DNA of 10,301 bases from positions 1-10,301 of the forward strand of contig JAKAPN010000015.1 in assembly GCA_021822995.1 (NCBI GenBank), read 5' to 3'. A model generated the notes under the pieces. The model saw nothing but the letters and a program-made list of their open reading frames with translations. It searched no databases and was not told where the DNA came from. Both the position numbers and the translations under genes were made by a program. The stretch comes from an archaeon. Lineage in GTDB: Archaea > Thermoproteota > Nitrososphaeria > Nitrososphaerales > Gagatemarchaeaceae. Numbering within the stretch: position 1 is the stretch's first letter; the number at the start of each line of letters is the position of its first letter. This document shows, piece by piece, positions 1 through 6,107 of this stretch.

Positions 1-1
1 G

Positions 2-835
2 CCCAACGTCTCCAGGCGCTACCTGACGCTTCCAAAATCCAAGGTGGTCGTGCAGCCGGGCGTCTCGAAGTCAGACGTCGTCCCCCACCTGGCCGGTGCC
101 CGGCTCGAAAAGTCCAGCTCGGACGAAGTGTCGAAGAAGCTGGAAGCTGCTGACACCGACATCCTGGTAAACATAATATCTTCTGGCTCCGGCGCTTCTT
201 CAGAGGAGTATGCCAGGGCGGCTCTGAAGGCTGGATGCGGGTTCATCAACTGCACGCCCAGCCTCGTCCTGAAGAGCAACAAGCTGGTCGCCGACTTCCA
301 GAGGTCGAAGCTGCCTCTCATAGGTGACGACCTGATGAGCCAGTTCGGGGGGACGGTGTTCCACAAGGGGCTCTTGGGGCTGCTCGTCAAGAGAGGAGTC
401 AAGATCGCTAAGAGCTACCAGTTGGACGTGGGAGGGGGGTCGGAGACGGAGAACACGATCAACGAGGAGATCAAGATGGCGAAGAGGGAAGTGAAGACGG
501 CCTCGGTGGCCACGGAGGTCCCCTACAAATTCGAGACCATCGCTGGCACCACCGATTTCGTCGACTACATGGGCAATGACCGGACAAGCTACTTCTGGTT
601 CGAGGGGAGCTCTTTCCTCGACAGCGGGGTTTCGATCGATGTCTATCTCAGGTCATCCGACGGCGCCAACGCAGGCAACGTCCTCCTGGACGTGGTCAGG
701 GCAACCTACCGCTCCATGAAGGTTGGGAAGCTCGGCACGGTCGGGGAGATATGCGCCTACGGCTTCAAGTCGCCCCCGAGGCCCGCGCCTTTCGAAGAAG
801 CTTACACGAAGTTCGCAGCGCTCTACGTCAGGTAA
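2..835 (+). CDS. Inositol-3-phosphate synthase homologue (C-terminal part, 5' end outside window)
   Basis: The reading frame is open from base 2, so the first in-frame GTG (base 44) is not the real start and the N-terminal dinucleotide-binding part lies upstream of the window. About 277 residues are visible. They line up with the archaeal myo-inositol-1-phosphate synthase family: a VVVQPGVSKSD segment, GSGASSEEYA, INCTPS, the GDD core at 323-331, YQLDVGGGSETEN, a FVDYMGNDR block, and AGNVLLDVVR followed by KSPP. The family converts glucose-6-phosphate to inositol-3-phosphate with NAD, which archaea use for phosphoinositol lipids and some solutes. The lysine of the canonical GDDxKSQ motif is methionine here (codon 335-337), and the lysine of the usual 'aaKlA' segment appears to be tyrosine (707-709). 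The fold assignment is firm, but the activity is uncertain; it may be a paralogue with another reaction. The gene converges on the reductase gene at 889. Confidence 0.8.
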   Translation, partial: PNVSRRYLTLPKSKVVVQPGVSKSDVVPHLAGARLEKSSSDEVSKKLEAADTDILVNIISSGSGASSEEYARAALKAGCGFINCTPSLVLKSNKLVADFQRSKLPLIGDDLMSQFGGTVFHKGLLGLLVKRGVKIAKSYQLDVGGGSETENTINEEIKMAKREVKTASVATEVPYKFETIAGTTDFVDYMGNDRTSYFWFEGSSFLDSGVSIDVYLRSSDGANAGNVLLDVVRATYRSMKVGKLGTVGEICAYGFKSPPRPAPFEEAYTKFAALYVR

Positions 836-865
836 GCTGCCGCTCCTTTCCGGAGTTGCTTCACG

Positions 866-880
866 AGGAAGCTGCTTCCT
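866..880. terminator. Short hairpin between convergent genes, possible terminator or processing site
   Basis: A perfect 6-bp inverted repeat, AGGAAG-CTG-CTTCCT, lies in the 53-bp gap between the stop codons at 835 and 889. It could end or protect transcripts from either side. Archaeal termination normally depends on T-tracts and there is no long one here, so the role is only a guess. Confidence 0.3.
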
Positions 881-888
881 TCAGGGGG

Positions 889-1470
889 TCATCTGACTGC
901 CTGGTAGTGCAGGAGTAGCTCACCATAGGGCAGGGTCTTGACCGACAGGAGCTTCATCGTCTGCTGACCGAGCATCGTCCCCCAGTAGTGTTTGCCCCGG
1001 CCAAGGATGACCGGCATGACGAGCAACCAGTACTCATCTGCGAGGCCGCGCTGTATGACCTCTTGCACCACCGATGGGCCCCCATCTACGATGATGTCTT
1101 TGCCTGGCTCGTTCTTCAGCGTGGAAATGACCTCGCTGAGCTCTCCCGACATGATCCTGGAGTTCTGCCACTTTGTCTCTTTCATGAAATGGGAAAGGCA
1201 AACCTTCTGGCAGCCGTCGAGCCACCTGGAGAACTCGTAAAGGTACTTCGGGTCTCCGGGCTTTCTCGCCGCCTCCGAGTGGTAGTTCAGATGGTCCTCG
1301 AACGCGCGCCGGCCGAAGACCACCGTGTCCACAGAGTCGTAATGGCTGGCCCACATGTCGGTCCAGAGGGCATCTGGCTCCTCTGATACGAAATCAGATC
1401 CGGGATACTTCGGGAACTCGCCGAAGCCGTCCATGGTCATGTAGAGGTTTACAATTATCCTTCTTACCAA
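889..1470 (-). CDS. RibD C-terminal / dihydrofolate-reductase-family protein
   Basis: This is a 193-residue protein of the RibD-C (YwjB/YyaP-like) DHFR superfamily, NAD(P)H-dependent reductases with mostly unknown substrates, probably cytoplasmic. The N-terminal first strand and loop read RRIIVNLYMTMDGF. The GRRAFED segment near residues 53-59 matches the usual nucleotide-binding GRxTyE region. VDGGPSVVQEVIQRGLADEY near 128-147 and PVILGRGK match the C-terminal GSGxxxxxLxxxGLIDEY and PVxLGxG signatures. I chose the TTG at 1470 because it places the first strand at the N terminus, as in the family, and because a TATA-like CTTAAAT lies at 1507-1513. A GTG at 1485 adds five residues and is possible. 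An ATG at 1602 would add 44 family-foreign residues and would start upstream of the TATA element. The protein is too general to be called riboflavin or folate synthesis. Confidence 0.8.
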   Translation of the reverse strand: MVRRIIVNLYMTMDGFGEFPKYPGSDFVSEEPDALWTDMWASHYDSVDTVVFGRRAFEDHLNYHSEAARKPGDPKYLYEFSRWLDGCQKVCLSHFMKETKWQNSRIMSGELSEVISTLKNEPGKDIIVDGGPSVVQEVIQRGLADEYWLLVMPVILGRGKHYWGTMLGQQTMKLLSVKTLPYGELLLHYQAVR

Positions 1471-1506
1471 GCTGTGGCTCTGCACTCGTGCCGGGGCGAA
1501 CAGGTC

Positions 1507-1513
1507 ATTTAAG
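1507..1513 (-). promoter_or_regulatory. TATA box of the DHFR-family gene
   Basis: CTTAAAT on the minus strand is centred about 40 nt before the TTG at 1470 and 25 nt before the alternative GTG at 1485. It predicts transcription starting near 1481-1484, giving a leader of about 10 nt for the TTG. Confidence 0.45.
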
Positions 1514-1633
1514 ATGGCGGACGCCCAAGAAGCTGGTCCAGCTGTCTTCCCCTTGTGTCGGCCAAGGTGCGCTCCGATTTGCGCCAAGCGGTTCCCAGCC
1601 ATGGCAACGACTGATTAGTGGGCTGGTTCACAT

Positions 1634-1649
1634 CTGGCGTCTGCGCCAG
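1634..1649 (-). terminator. GC-rich hairpin downstream of the NfeD-like gene
   Basis: A perfect 6-bp stem CTGGCG/CGCCAG with a 4-nt loop starts 24 nt past the NfeD-like stop codon and lies upstream of the reductase promoter on the same strand. It may mark the 3' end of the NfeD transcript. No T-tract follows, so the function is inferred from position only. Confidence 0.35.
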
Positions 1650-1673
1650 CTTACAGCGTTGGCGGAGGTCTCG

Positions 1674-2132
1674 CTACGTTGGAAGCTGTCTCTGGTGACG
1701 TCTCACTGACACATGCAGGCCGTCTCTGCTGACCACAACCACTTCTTCCCCGACTCCCACGCTCCCGTCAGAGGTGGCTGACCAGTCCAGCCCGTCAACC
1801 CTCACCGAGCCTCTTGATCTCCCGCTTATCGGAGCCGTAATCACCCCGACCTTCCCCACAGGGTCGTACCCGCCGAATTCCACCCGCTCTATGTTCTCAC
1901 TAACTTTCACCACAAACATCACAGTCCCGCCGCCAAGGAGAAGGACAGCTATCAGGAGGGAGAACCACCCCTTTGTCCCGACCCACCTTACGAGGAGAAT
2001 AGACCCTGCAGTGAGGAATGCTCCTATGGTCAAAAGCGAGCCCGGACCCCATCGGTCGGTAGACAGAGGCCCAACCTCTTCATGCGTAACGGAAGCGACC
2101 CCGACCCGCCACCTGCGATGCGCGAAGTTCAA
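1674..2132 (-). CDS. Short NfeD-type membrane protein
   Basis: The protein has 152 residues: a polar N-terminal stretch of about 30 residues, two membrane helices (about 31-50 and 56-76), and a C-terminal OB-fold domain of the NfeD family from about residue 91. The segment GKVGVITAPISGRSRGSV followed by DWSATSDGSVGVGEEVVVVS and GLHVSVRR fits the NfeD pattern: small beta barrel, a tryptophan near the middle, then GxxVxVVxxxGLxLxV. Family members are membrane proteins often paired with stomatin/prohibitin-like proteins or fused to a ClpP-class serine protease. Neither partner is visible in this window, so this is the short stand-alone form. The TTG at 2132 is the first start after an in-frame stop and lies about 34 nt after a TATA-like element. 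The gene is divergent from the PaiB-like gene. Confidence 0.7.
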   Translation of the reverse strand: MNFAHRRWRVGVASVTHEEVGPLSTDRWGPGSLLTIGAFLTAGSILLVRWVGTKGWFSLLIAVLLLGGGTVMFVVKVSENIERVEFGGYDPVGKVGVITAPISGRSRGSVRVDGLDWSATSDGSVGVGEEVVVVSRDGLHVSVRRHQRQLPT

Positions 2133-2163
2133 CTACGGTCTGCGTAATCGAGTTCTGCAGGGC

Positions 2164-2169
2164 CTTAAG
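2164..2169 (-). promoter_or_regulatory. TATA-like element of the NfeD-like gene
   Basis: CTTAAG (followed by G on the minus strand) is centred about 34 nt before the TTG at 2132, predicting a leader of a few bases. The sequence is a weak match to the archaeal consensus. Confidence 0.35.
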
Positions 2170-2190
2170 TCTTCGAATCGGCTCTGAAGG

Positions 2191-2197
2191 TTAATTA
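2191..2197 (+). promoter_or_regulatory. TATA box of the PaiB-like gene
   Basis: TTAATTA is centred 29 nt before the TTG at 2223, with purine-rich GAAGG just upstream as a possible TFB-recognition element. The spacing predicts a leaderless or nearly leaderless transcript and supports the TTG start. Confidence 0.6.
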
Positions 2198-2222
2198 GTT
2201 CTCAGCGAAAAACGAACTTCAC

Positions 2223-2888
2223 TTGTACATCCCCAGGTGGTTCAAGGAAGACAGGGTGGAAGTGCTCCAATCTGAGGTCAACAGGCTGAGCTTCGGGACC
2301 ATCATCACCCACGGCCAGTCCGGGCTGATGGCCTCCCACGTGCCAATGCTCATCGACCCTTCTAACGGGAATCTCGGGACTCTATTCGGTCACCTTGCAA
2401 GGGGGAATCCACAGTGGCGAGAATCGTCAGACGAGGGGCTGGCGACTTTCATTGGGCCGGACGCATACATCACTCCAGAGTGGTATGCGACAAAGAAACT
2501 GGACGGCAAGACGGTCCCCACCTGGAACTACATCGAGGTGCAGGCCCGCGGCCCGATTACATTCTTCGAAGACCCTCGGCGGCTCCTGAAGATAGTCACC
2601 CGCTTGACCAACCACCACGAGTCAGACTCGGAAAAGCCATGGCACGTTTCAGACGCGCCGGCGGACTACATCAGAAGCGAATTGAGGTCCATTGTTGGGT
2701 TCGAGATGCGGGTCTCAAAACTCGACGGCAAGTGGAAGCTGAGCCAGAACAGGACCGCAGAAGACCGGGAGGGGGTGAAGCTGGGATTGGCAAAGCGTAA
2801 CCGACCTGGGGACGTCCAGGTCTCCAGGGAGATGGGGGCTCGGAGATCAGAGGCAGGAAGCAAACCTTCGTCGCTTAAACAAACCTGA
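2223..2888 (+). CDS. PaiB-like FMN-binding protein (COG2808 type)
   Basis: The protein has 221 residues with the full PaiB signature: the N-terminal MYIPRWFKED, SGLMASHVPMLID near 33-45, GHLARGNPQW near 56-65, VPTWNYIEVQARG at 98-110, then HHESDSEKPW at 131-140, IVGFEMRVSKLDGKWKLSQN near 157-176, and the DREGVKLGL end at 181-189. The family has a split-barrel FMN-binding fold. It is named after Bacillus PaiB, described as a negative regulator of sporulation and protease genes, but the molecular role in archaea is not established and no partner PaiA acetyltransferase gene is visible. The roughly 30 residues after GLAKRN are polar and look poorly conserved. The TTG start is supported by the family's MYIP N terminus and by a TATA box 29 nt upstream. 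The gene appears monocistronic. Confidence 0.88.
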   Translation: MYIPRWFKEDRVEVLQSEVNRLSFGTIITHGQSGLMASHVPMLIDPSNGNLGTLFGHLARGNPQWRESSDEGLATFIGPDAYITPEWYATKKLDGKTVPTWNYIEVQARGPITFFEDPRRLLKIVTRLTNHHESDSEKPWHVSDAPADYIRSELRSIVGFEMRVSKLDGKWKLSQNRTAEDREGVKLGLAKRNRPGDVQVSREMGARRSEAGSKPSSLKQT

Positions 2889-3150
2889 ACGGGGCCCTAT
2901 CGAGTCTATCCGGGTATGGCTTGGTCTGTCTTAAGCGGCCGCGACCCGATGCAGAAGGAGCGAGACCTCTACATGAAGATAATCTTGGACTTGCGCCCTT
3001 CGACAGAAACGCATCGCAAATAGCTAGGCGGATCGCCTCCATGACGTGCTGCCGCAAGAGCCGCTCCACTCCGCACTTACGTAGCCCAACTCAAACGACC
3101 TGACGGCACGGACGAATTCAGAGTTCCAGTTTCGAGAAATGTCCTGCCCG
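2889..3150. other. Intergenic stretch without a convincing gene
   Basis: There are about 260 bp between the PaiB-like gene and the ATPase promoter. Short reading frames on both strands give arginine- and proline-rich translations without recognisable motifs or promoter-spaced starts. One small inverted repeat, AGGCG-GAT-CGCCT, lies at 3026-3038. I see no tRNA fold, no repeat array and no clear gene remnant. Confidence 0.5.
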
Positions 3151-3157
3151 TTTAATT
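3151..3157 (+). promoter_or_regulatory. TATA box of the metal ATPase gene
   Basis: TTTAATT is centred 29 nt before the ATG at 3183, the same spacing as for the PaiB-like gene. It predicts a leaderless or 1-3 nt leader transcript. No operator-like palindrome was recognised beside it. Confidence 0.6.
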
Positions 3158-3182
3158 CTGAGATTGCTCAACCGAAGATTAG

Positions 3183-5054
3183 ATGCCAACCGCCTTGACC
3201 TCATTGAATTGGCCTAGATTCACCATCATCCTCAGATCCTACCCGCTCACTGTGGCCGCCATCGCCGGATTGCTCGCGGGAGGAATGTCCGGCCTGGCGT
3301 TCGGCAGATATGATATCGCGAGACTGATCTGGTATGGGACCTTGATAGTTGGAGGTACACCCGTTGTTGCGAAAACGATAGTTGGGATGACGAAGGGAAA
3401 GTTCGCTGCTGACATCGTTGCAATGCTCGCCATAGTCACGGCCATCCTCACCGACGAAGCGTTCGCAGGTGTGGTCATTGTGATTATGCAGACAGGGGGG
3501 GAGGCGATAGACGACTACGGATTCCGAAGGGCGTCTTCCTCGCTGGAATCCCTGATTGCCAGGGCACCCCGGTTAGCCCGGCGGAAGAGAAACGACACTC
3601 TGGAAGAGGTCAATGTGGAAGATGTAAGAGTGGGCGATGTCCTCATGGTCCGGCCGGGGGACTTGGTTCCCGTCGATGGCGCAGTCCAGTCGACTGCGGC
3701 AGAGGTGGACGAGTCAGCTCTGACGGGCGAGCCTCTTCCGAGGGAAAAGGGGCCTGGTGAGGGGCTTCTAAGCGGAAGCGTGAACGTAGGCCCTCCCTTC
3801 GAGATGAGGGCGAGCAGGGTCAGCGTGGAGAGCCAATACTCGCGGATTGTGGAACTCGTCAGAAAGGCCCAGGGCGAACGACCGCCGATCCAAAGGATCG
3901 CGGACAAGTACGCGGTCTGGTTTACCCCCGTGACCGCAGCATTTGCGGTCTTCAGTCTCTTCCTGACAAGGAGCGTCGATGCTTTCCTCGCAGTCTTGGT
4001 AGTCGCGACACCTTGTCCTCTGATACTCGCGACTCCCCTCGCCGTGATCAGCGGAGTCAACAAGGCCGCGAAGGAGGGCATCATCGTCAAGAGTGGTGCT
4101 GCCATCGAGCAGATCGGGAGGGGGCGTGTGGTGATATTCGACAAAACTGGCACGCTTACCTATGGAACGCCGGTCGTCGACCACGTAGTTTCATTCGGCG
4201 GGGATGAGAGAGCGATGTTGAAGTTGGCGGCAAGTGTCGAACAGCTTTCGAGCCACCCTGTTGCTGTTTCTATGGCGCGACTTGGCAGGGAGAGGTTTGG
4301 CGAGCTCCTTCCGGCGAGTAAATTCAGGGAGCACCCGGGCCAGGGGGTGGAAGCGGAGGTTGAAGGGATGAAGGTTGTACTTGGGTCGCAAAGATTCGTC
4401 GAGAGGTCCATAGGCGAAGCCTTCGGCTCCAGAACGGAGAAGGTGCTCTGGGAGGCAAAGCGCAAGGGAAGCCTACTTGCGTACATGGCTGTCAATGGGC
4501 GGCCCGCGGGAGTAATCGTCTTCAGCGACCAACTCAGGCCAGGTGTCCCGGTCCTCATCCAGAAGCTCAGAGAGTTGGGAGTAGATCAGACGGTCATGTT
4601 GACCGGTGACAACGCCGTGAACGCGGAGACGATTGCTAGGGAAGCTGGCATCGAGCGGGTGGTTGCAGATCTTCTTCCTGAACAGAAAGTGAAGGAGGTC
4701 AAGAGGCTCACAGAACAGTTCGTATCTTCTATCATGGTTGGGGACGGAATAAACGACGCTCCCGCTCTGGCCACAGCCACGGTTGGGGTGGCCATGGGGG
4801 CGCATGGGACGGGGATTTCTGCAGAGGCGGCCGATGTAGTCCTCCTGGTTGACGACGTGACCAAAGTAGGGGATGGCATCAAAATCGGGCAAAGAATGCT
4901 CCGGGTCGCGAGACAGGGCATCTTCTTCGGAATGGGTGGGAGTTTCGTCCTTATGGGGATAGCGAGTCTCGGGTACATACAGCCGGCGTTTGGGGCACTC
5001 ATGCAGGAAGGCATCGACATTGTGGTGATCCTCAATGCGTTGAGAGCGAGGTAA
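3183..5054 (+). CDS. Heavy-metal-translocating P1B-type ATPase with TPC motif
   Basis: This is a 623-residue membrane ATPase that should use ATP to move a transition-metal ion across the cytoplasmic membrane. Helices are visible near residues 20-41, 44-70, 75-105 (two), 240-262, 266-290 and two at the C terminus. The actuator loop has TGEP at 181-184, the phosphorylation motif DKTGTLT begins at D320, the P1B-specific HP dipeptide is in SSHPVAVSMA, the nucleotide-domain glycines are in GQGVEAEV, and the hinge GDGINDAP begins at G520. The membrane metal site is T276-P277-C278 (ATPCPLILATP) rather than CPC or SPC. There is no N-terminal CxxC metal-binding domain and no obvious hemerythrin tail. 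The TPC form is reported for the P1B-5 group, linked to nickel and iron export, but this could also belong to an unassigned P1B clade. Metal and direction are not readable from sequence. It ends with the typical GIDIVVILNALRAR tail. Confidence 0.93.
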   Translation: MPTALTSLNWPRFTIILRSYPLTVAAIAGLLAGGMSGLAFGRYDIARLIWYGTLIVGGTPVVAKTIVGMTKGKFAADIVAMLAIVTAILTDEAFAGVVIVIMQTGGEAIDDYGFRRASSSLESLIARAPRLARRKRNDTLEEVNVEDVRVGDVLMVRPGDLVPVDGAVQSTAAEVDESALTGEPLPREKGPGEGLLSGSVNVGPPFEMRASRVSVESQYSRIVELVRKAQGERPPIQRIADKYAVWFTPVTAAFAVFSLFLTRSVDAFLAVLVVATPCPLILATPLAVISGVNKAAKEGIIVKSGAAIEQIGRGRVVIFDKTGTLTYGTPVVDHVVSFGGDERAMLKLAASVEQLSSHPVAVSMARLGRERFGELLPASKFREHPGQGVEAEVEGMKVVLGSQRFVERSIGEAFGSRTEKVLWEAKRKGSLLAYMAVNGRPAGVIVFSDQLRPGVPVLIQKLRELGVDQTVMLTGDNAVNAETIAREAGIERVVADLLPEQKVKEVKRLTEQFVSSIMVGDGINDAPALATATVGVAMGAHGTGISAEAADVVLLVDDVTKVGDGIKIGQRMLRVARQGIFFGMGGSFVLMGIASLGYIQPAFGALMQEGIDIVVILNALRAR

Positions 5055-5117
5055 ACCATTCCTGTGCAATGCAGATACTCCCCAGTTTGTTTACCCTCCT
5101 AACAACTGGAATCAAAG

Positions 5118-5132
5118 CGTTTTTAGCAAACG
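5118..5132. terminator. T-tract with small hairpin after the ATPase gene
   Basis: CGTTT-TTAGC-AAACG forms a 5-bp stem and contains a run of five T on the + strand at 5120-5124, about 65 nt past the ATPase stop. T-tracts favour archaeal termination, so this is the best terminator candidate for the ATPase transcript. It also lies just beyond the 3' end of tRNA-Asn on the other strand. Confidence 0.3.
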
Positions 5133-5155
5133 GGGTTCATTCTGAGTTATTTCAG

Positions 5156-5229
5156 CGGCGACGGTCGGACTCGAACCGACGACCAATTGGTTAACAGCCA
5201 ATTGCTCTACCACGCTGAGCTACGTCGCC
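5156..5229 (-). tRNA. tRNA-Asn (GTT)
   Basis: A complete intronless cloverleaf can be read on the minus strand: acceptor stem GGCGACG/CGTCGCC with discriminator G73, D stem GCTC/GAGC, anticodon stem ATTGG/CCAAT with loop CTGTTAA (anticodon GTT at plus 5193-5195), variable loop TGGTC, and T arm GTCGG-TTCGAGT-CCGAC. All stems pair perfectly and the length is 74 nt. CCA is not encoded. G73 and GTT are the usual asparagine identity elements. A TATA element about 41 nt upstream predicts a 5' leader of around 15 nt, removed by RNase P. Confidence 0.97.
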
Positions 5230-5266
5230 GCGTTTGGAAGGGCGACGAAGTGCGCTCAAAAACGTT

Positions 5267-5274
5267 GTTTATAC
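5267..5274. promoter_or_regulatory. Shared divergent TATA element for tRNA-Asn and the SnoaL-like gene
   Basis: GTTTATAC on the + strand (GTATAAAC on the - strand) is centred about 29 nt before the TTG at 5300 on the + strand and about 41 nt before the tRNA-Asn 5' end on the - strand. No second AT-rich box exists between the two genes, so this one element probably serves both. Purine-rich GGAAGGAGC precedes it on the - strand as a possible TFB site. Confidence 0.5.
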
Positions 5275-5299
5275 GCTCCTTCCATCGGCGAAGCACACC

Positions 5300-5758
5300 T
5301 TGGACGCGCCCCCCACTGCAAGCGAAAAGAGAGACGTCGAAGGGGTGGTCAGGGGTTTCTTCGAGGCAGGTAAGAACAAAGATCTGGCCGCGTTGGCCGA
5401 CTTCCACGCAGCCCGCGAGTCCTTCACAAAGTTCGACGAGAACCCGCCCTATGCCCGCCAGAACTCCGATGAAGCCTTCGTCTACGAACAGGCGGCGTTC
5501 TCGAACATCTCCGACTACCGGTATGACCTCGAAGATCTGAGGATAGACCTCTTCGGAGGGTCCGCTGTCGCCACTTTCTATCTGACATATGGCGGGATGT
5601 TTGTCAACGACTACTCTTTCGAGGGTTCTCCCATAAGCGGCAAGGCCAGGGTGACCATGGTCCTGGTGAAGACGGGCAGGGGGTGGAGGATAGCCCATGA
5701 ACACTTCAGCCGATACCCAGATTGGGTCGGCAGGCCGAAGAGCACAGGCCAAGGCTGA
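5300..5758 (+). CDS. SnoaL-like / NTF2-fold protein
   Basis: This is a 152-residue soluble protein of the SnoaL/DUF4440-type cone-shaped fold. The N-terminal helix region SEKRDVEGVVRGFFEAGKNK is typical, as is a middle strand set with AVATFYLTYGGMF and the closing signature VTMVLVKTGRGWRIAHEHFS, where W-R-I-x-H-E-H-x-S matches the SnoaL_3 pattern. Members bind small hydrophobic ligands or act as small enzymes, and the ligand cannot be read from sequence. I chose the TTG at 5300 because it lies 29 nt after a TATA element, like other starts in this window. An ATG at 5234 is possible in frame but would put the start upstream of the TATA box and almost against the tRNA. A small membrane protein gene begins 27 nt downstream and is probably cotranscribed. 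Confidence 0.75.
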   Translation: MDAPPTASEKRDVEGVVRGFFEAGKNKDLAALADFHAARESFTKFDENPPYARQNSDEAFVYEQAAFSNISDYRYDLEDLRIDLFGGSAVATFYLTYGGMFVNDYSFEGSPISGKARVTMVLVKTGRGWRIAHEHFSRYPDWVGRPKSTGQG

Positions 5759-5785
5759 ATAGCTGCAGGACCGGCGGGAATTGAT

Positions 5786-6085
5786 GTGGGGCCGAGCCTT
5801 TACGACGCATGGTATTTCGTCATAGGCTTCCTCCTCGCGAACGGTGTGCCACATTTAGTCTTCGGAATGTCGGGCAAGGTTTTCAGAAGCCCCTTCGGGC
5901 AGCGGTCTCCTCCGAAGATCAACGTAGCTTGGGGGTTGGCAAATTTCCTCTCTGCAACGGCGATTGGCCTGGCGATGGGGTACCTTGAGTTCTATGACGC
6001 ATATTCGTTGGCCCTGCTCTTGCTGGGCTTCTGGTTGATGGCTCTGAACTTCGGTCTGTCAATCAGGAGATTCCTTAACGACTGA
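5786..6085 (+). CDS. Small three-helix conserved membrane protein
   Basis: The protein has 99 residues and three membrane helices (about 8-27, 47-66 and 71-92). It resembles a widespread uncharacterised family of small membrane proteins with the pattern NGxPHxxxGxxGxxFxxPF. Here the pattern is N19-G-V-P22-H23 with G27, G30, F33 and P36-F37, followed by SPPKINVAWGLANF. No function is known to me, so none is assigned. The GTG at 5786 is the first start codon after the in-frame stop of the upstream SnoaL-like gene; an ATG at 5784 is in a different frame. The 27-bp gap without a promoter suggests cotranscription with the SnoaL-like gene. It converges on the membrane protein gene ending at 6108, 22 bp away. 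Confidence 0.7.
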   Translation: MGPSLYDAWYFVIGFLLANGVPHLVFGMSGKVFRSPFGQRSPPKINVAWGLANFLSATAIGLAMGYLEFYDAYSLALLLLGFWLMALNFGLSIRRFLND

Positions 6086-6107
6086 GGACGCCAAATCCCT
6101 GCCCAGG

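Noticed and set aside
44..46. GTG at 44 as the true start of the inositol-phosphate-synthase homologue
   Set aside because: The frame is open back to base 2 and family members have an N-terminal dinucleotide-binding domain of roughly 80-100 residues before this point, so the gene is cut by the window edge.
1471..1602. Extension of the DHFR-family gene to an ATG at 1602 (44 extra residues)
   Set aside because: The added residues do not resemble the family N terminus, and the TATA-like element at 1507-1513 would lie inside the gene.
1774..2187. Open frame opposite the NfeD-like gene
   Set aside because: The minus-strand protein has clear membrane helices and an NfeD domain; the + frame gives a Pro/Thr-rich shadow.
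2921..3103. A 60-residue open frame in the gap before the ATPase, and a 64-residue one opposite it
   Set aside because: The translations are low in hydrophobic core residues, rich in Arg/Pro, show no known motif and lack a promoter-spaced start.
3515..4153. Long antisense open frame opposite the ATPase gene (and others at 3768-4184, 4160-4558, 4473-5069)
   Set aside because: These are mirror frames of a GC-rich conserved gene, with no motifs and no promoter; every ATPase motif reads on the + strand.
5234..5299. ATG at 5234 as the start of the SnoaL-like gene
   Set aside because: It leaves only 4 bp to the tRNA-Asn 5' end and places the TATA element inside the coding region; the TTG at 5300 has the spacing seen at other starts.
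5784..5786. ATG at 5784 as a start for the small membrane protein
   Set aside because: It is in a different frame from the membrane protein; the in-frame start is the overlapping GTG at 5786.
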